Origin: Streptomyces longhuiensis
Lineage (GTDB): Bacteria > Actinomycetota > Actinomycetes > Streptomycetales > Streptomycetaceae
Direction of reading: 5' to 3'
Assembly: GCF_020616555.1 (NCBI RefSeq)
Contig: NZ_CP085173.1
Coordinates: forward strand, 7,084,001-7,148,000
Length of the DNA: 64,000 bases
Positions within the stretch are counted from its first letter, which is position 1, and every line of letters starts with the position of its first letter. The notes beneath the pieces are model-generated. The model saw only the letters and a list, made by a program, of their open reading frames with translations, had not been told where the DNA came from and made no database searches. The position numbers were made by a program, and so were the translations under genes. Shown piece by piece: positions 63,957-64,000 of this stretch.

Positions 63957-64000
63957 ATGCGCGGTAGAGGTGCGCAGACGGTGGACCGGCGGACCCGATC
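63957..64000 (+). CDS. Start of an unidentified gene cut by the right edge
   Basis: ATG 63957 with GGGAGGGG 9 bp upstream opens a frame of 14 codons (MRGRGAQTVDRRTR) that leaves the window. Too little to assign. Confidence 0.45.
   Translation, partial: MRGRGAQTVDRRTR

Overview
The window is high-G+C actinobacterial chromosome with the hallmarks of Streptomyces: strong third-position G/C bias, frequent GTG starts, 4-bp ATGA/GTGA gene overlaps, several apparently leaderless promoters and lineage families such as DUF6099 and DUF397. The order XRE-MurA / aconitase / GH92 mannosidase / NgcEFG-type ABC operon / ROK regulator / XylFGH / dxs / amino-acid permease matches, from memory, the SCO5998-SCO6014 part of the S. 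coelicolor core chromosome. The left 10 kb looks accessory.

Layout. (1) 1-7443: a co-directional, overlapping RiPP operon with a LanB-type dehydratase (cut by the left edge), an Ocin-ThiF/RRE protein, a YcaO cyclodehydratase, a SagB-type azoline dehydrogenase and a SpaB_C-domain enzyme. Together they should make an azole- and dehydroamino-acid-containing peptide (goadsporin-like or thiopeptide). The precursor gene is not in view. A YceI-like gene and an ABC-2 exporter follow on the opposite strand. (2) 10.2-17.5 kb: FAD monooxygenase, a 35-bp G-rich tandem repeat, a leaderless MerR/TOBE regulator, a LolD/MacB-like ABC pair, a SepF-like protein, an AAA ATPase coupled to a MazG-like hydrolase, DUF6099 and a small ORF. 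(3) 17.9-25.4 kb: LLM oxidoreductase, a Hen1-Pnkp RNA-repair pair, arginine deiminase and ornithine carbamoyltransferase. (4) 26.2-33.5 kb: a CoA-dependent aromatic (probably 2-aminobenzoate) catabolic cluster with ligase, monooxygenase/reductase, crotonase, acyl-CoA dehydrogenase, a RidA-family protein and a PaaX regulator. (5) 33.5-37.9 kb: zinc alcohol dehydrogenase, IclR regulator, MFS permease and 2-hydroxyacid dehydrogenase.

(6) 37.9-42.5 kb: an XRE-MurA fusion divergent from aconitase. The intergenic region carries two matching palindromes and an iron-box-like sequence. (7) 42.6-45.6 kb: small accessory genes, including a GNAT acetyltransferase coupled to an IF-1 paralogue behind a short leader peptide. 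(8) 45.7-58.7 kb: carbohydrate use, with a secreted GH92 mannosidase, an NgcEFG-like amino-sugar importer under a DasR-like site, a Rok7B7-like regulator and XylFGH. (9) 58.9-64.0 kb: dxs, an APC permease, an LCP-family cell-wall enzyme and the start of a gene at the right edge.

No rRNA, tRNA, CRISPR array, insertion sequence or integrase was recognised. The items most worth following up are the leader-peptide/GNAT/IF-1 operon, the paired palindromes between XRE-MurA and aconitase, the shared promoter motif and Arg-less RidA of the aromatic-acid cluster, and the edge-truncated RiPP cluster. All assignments come from reading the sequence; no searches were run.
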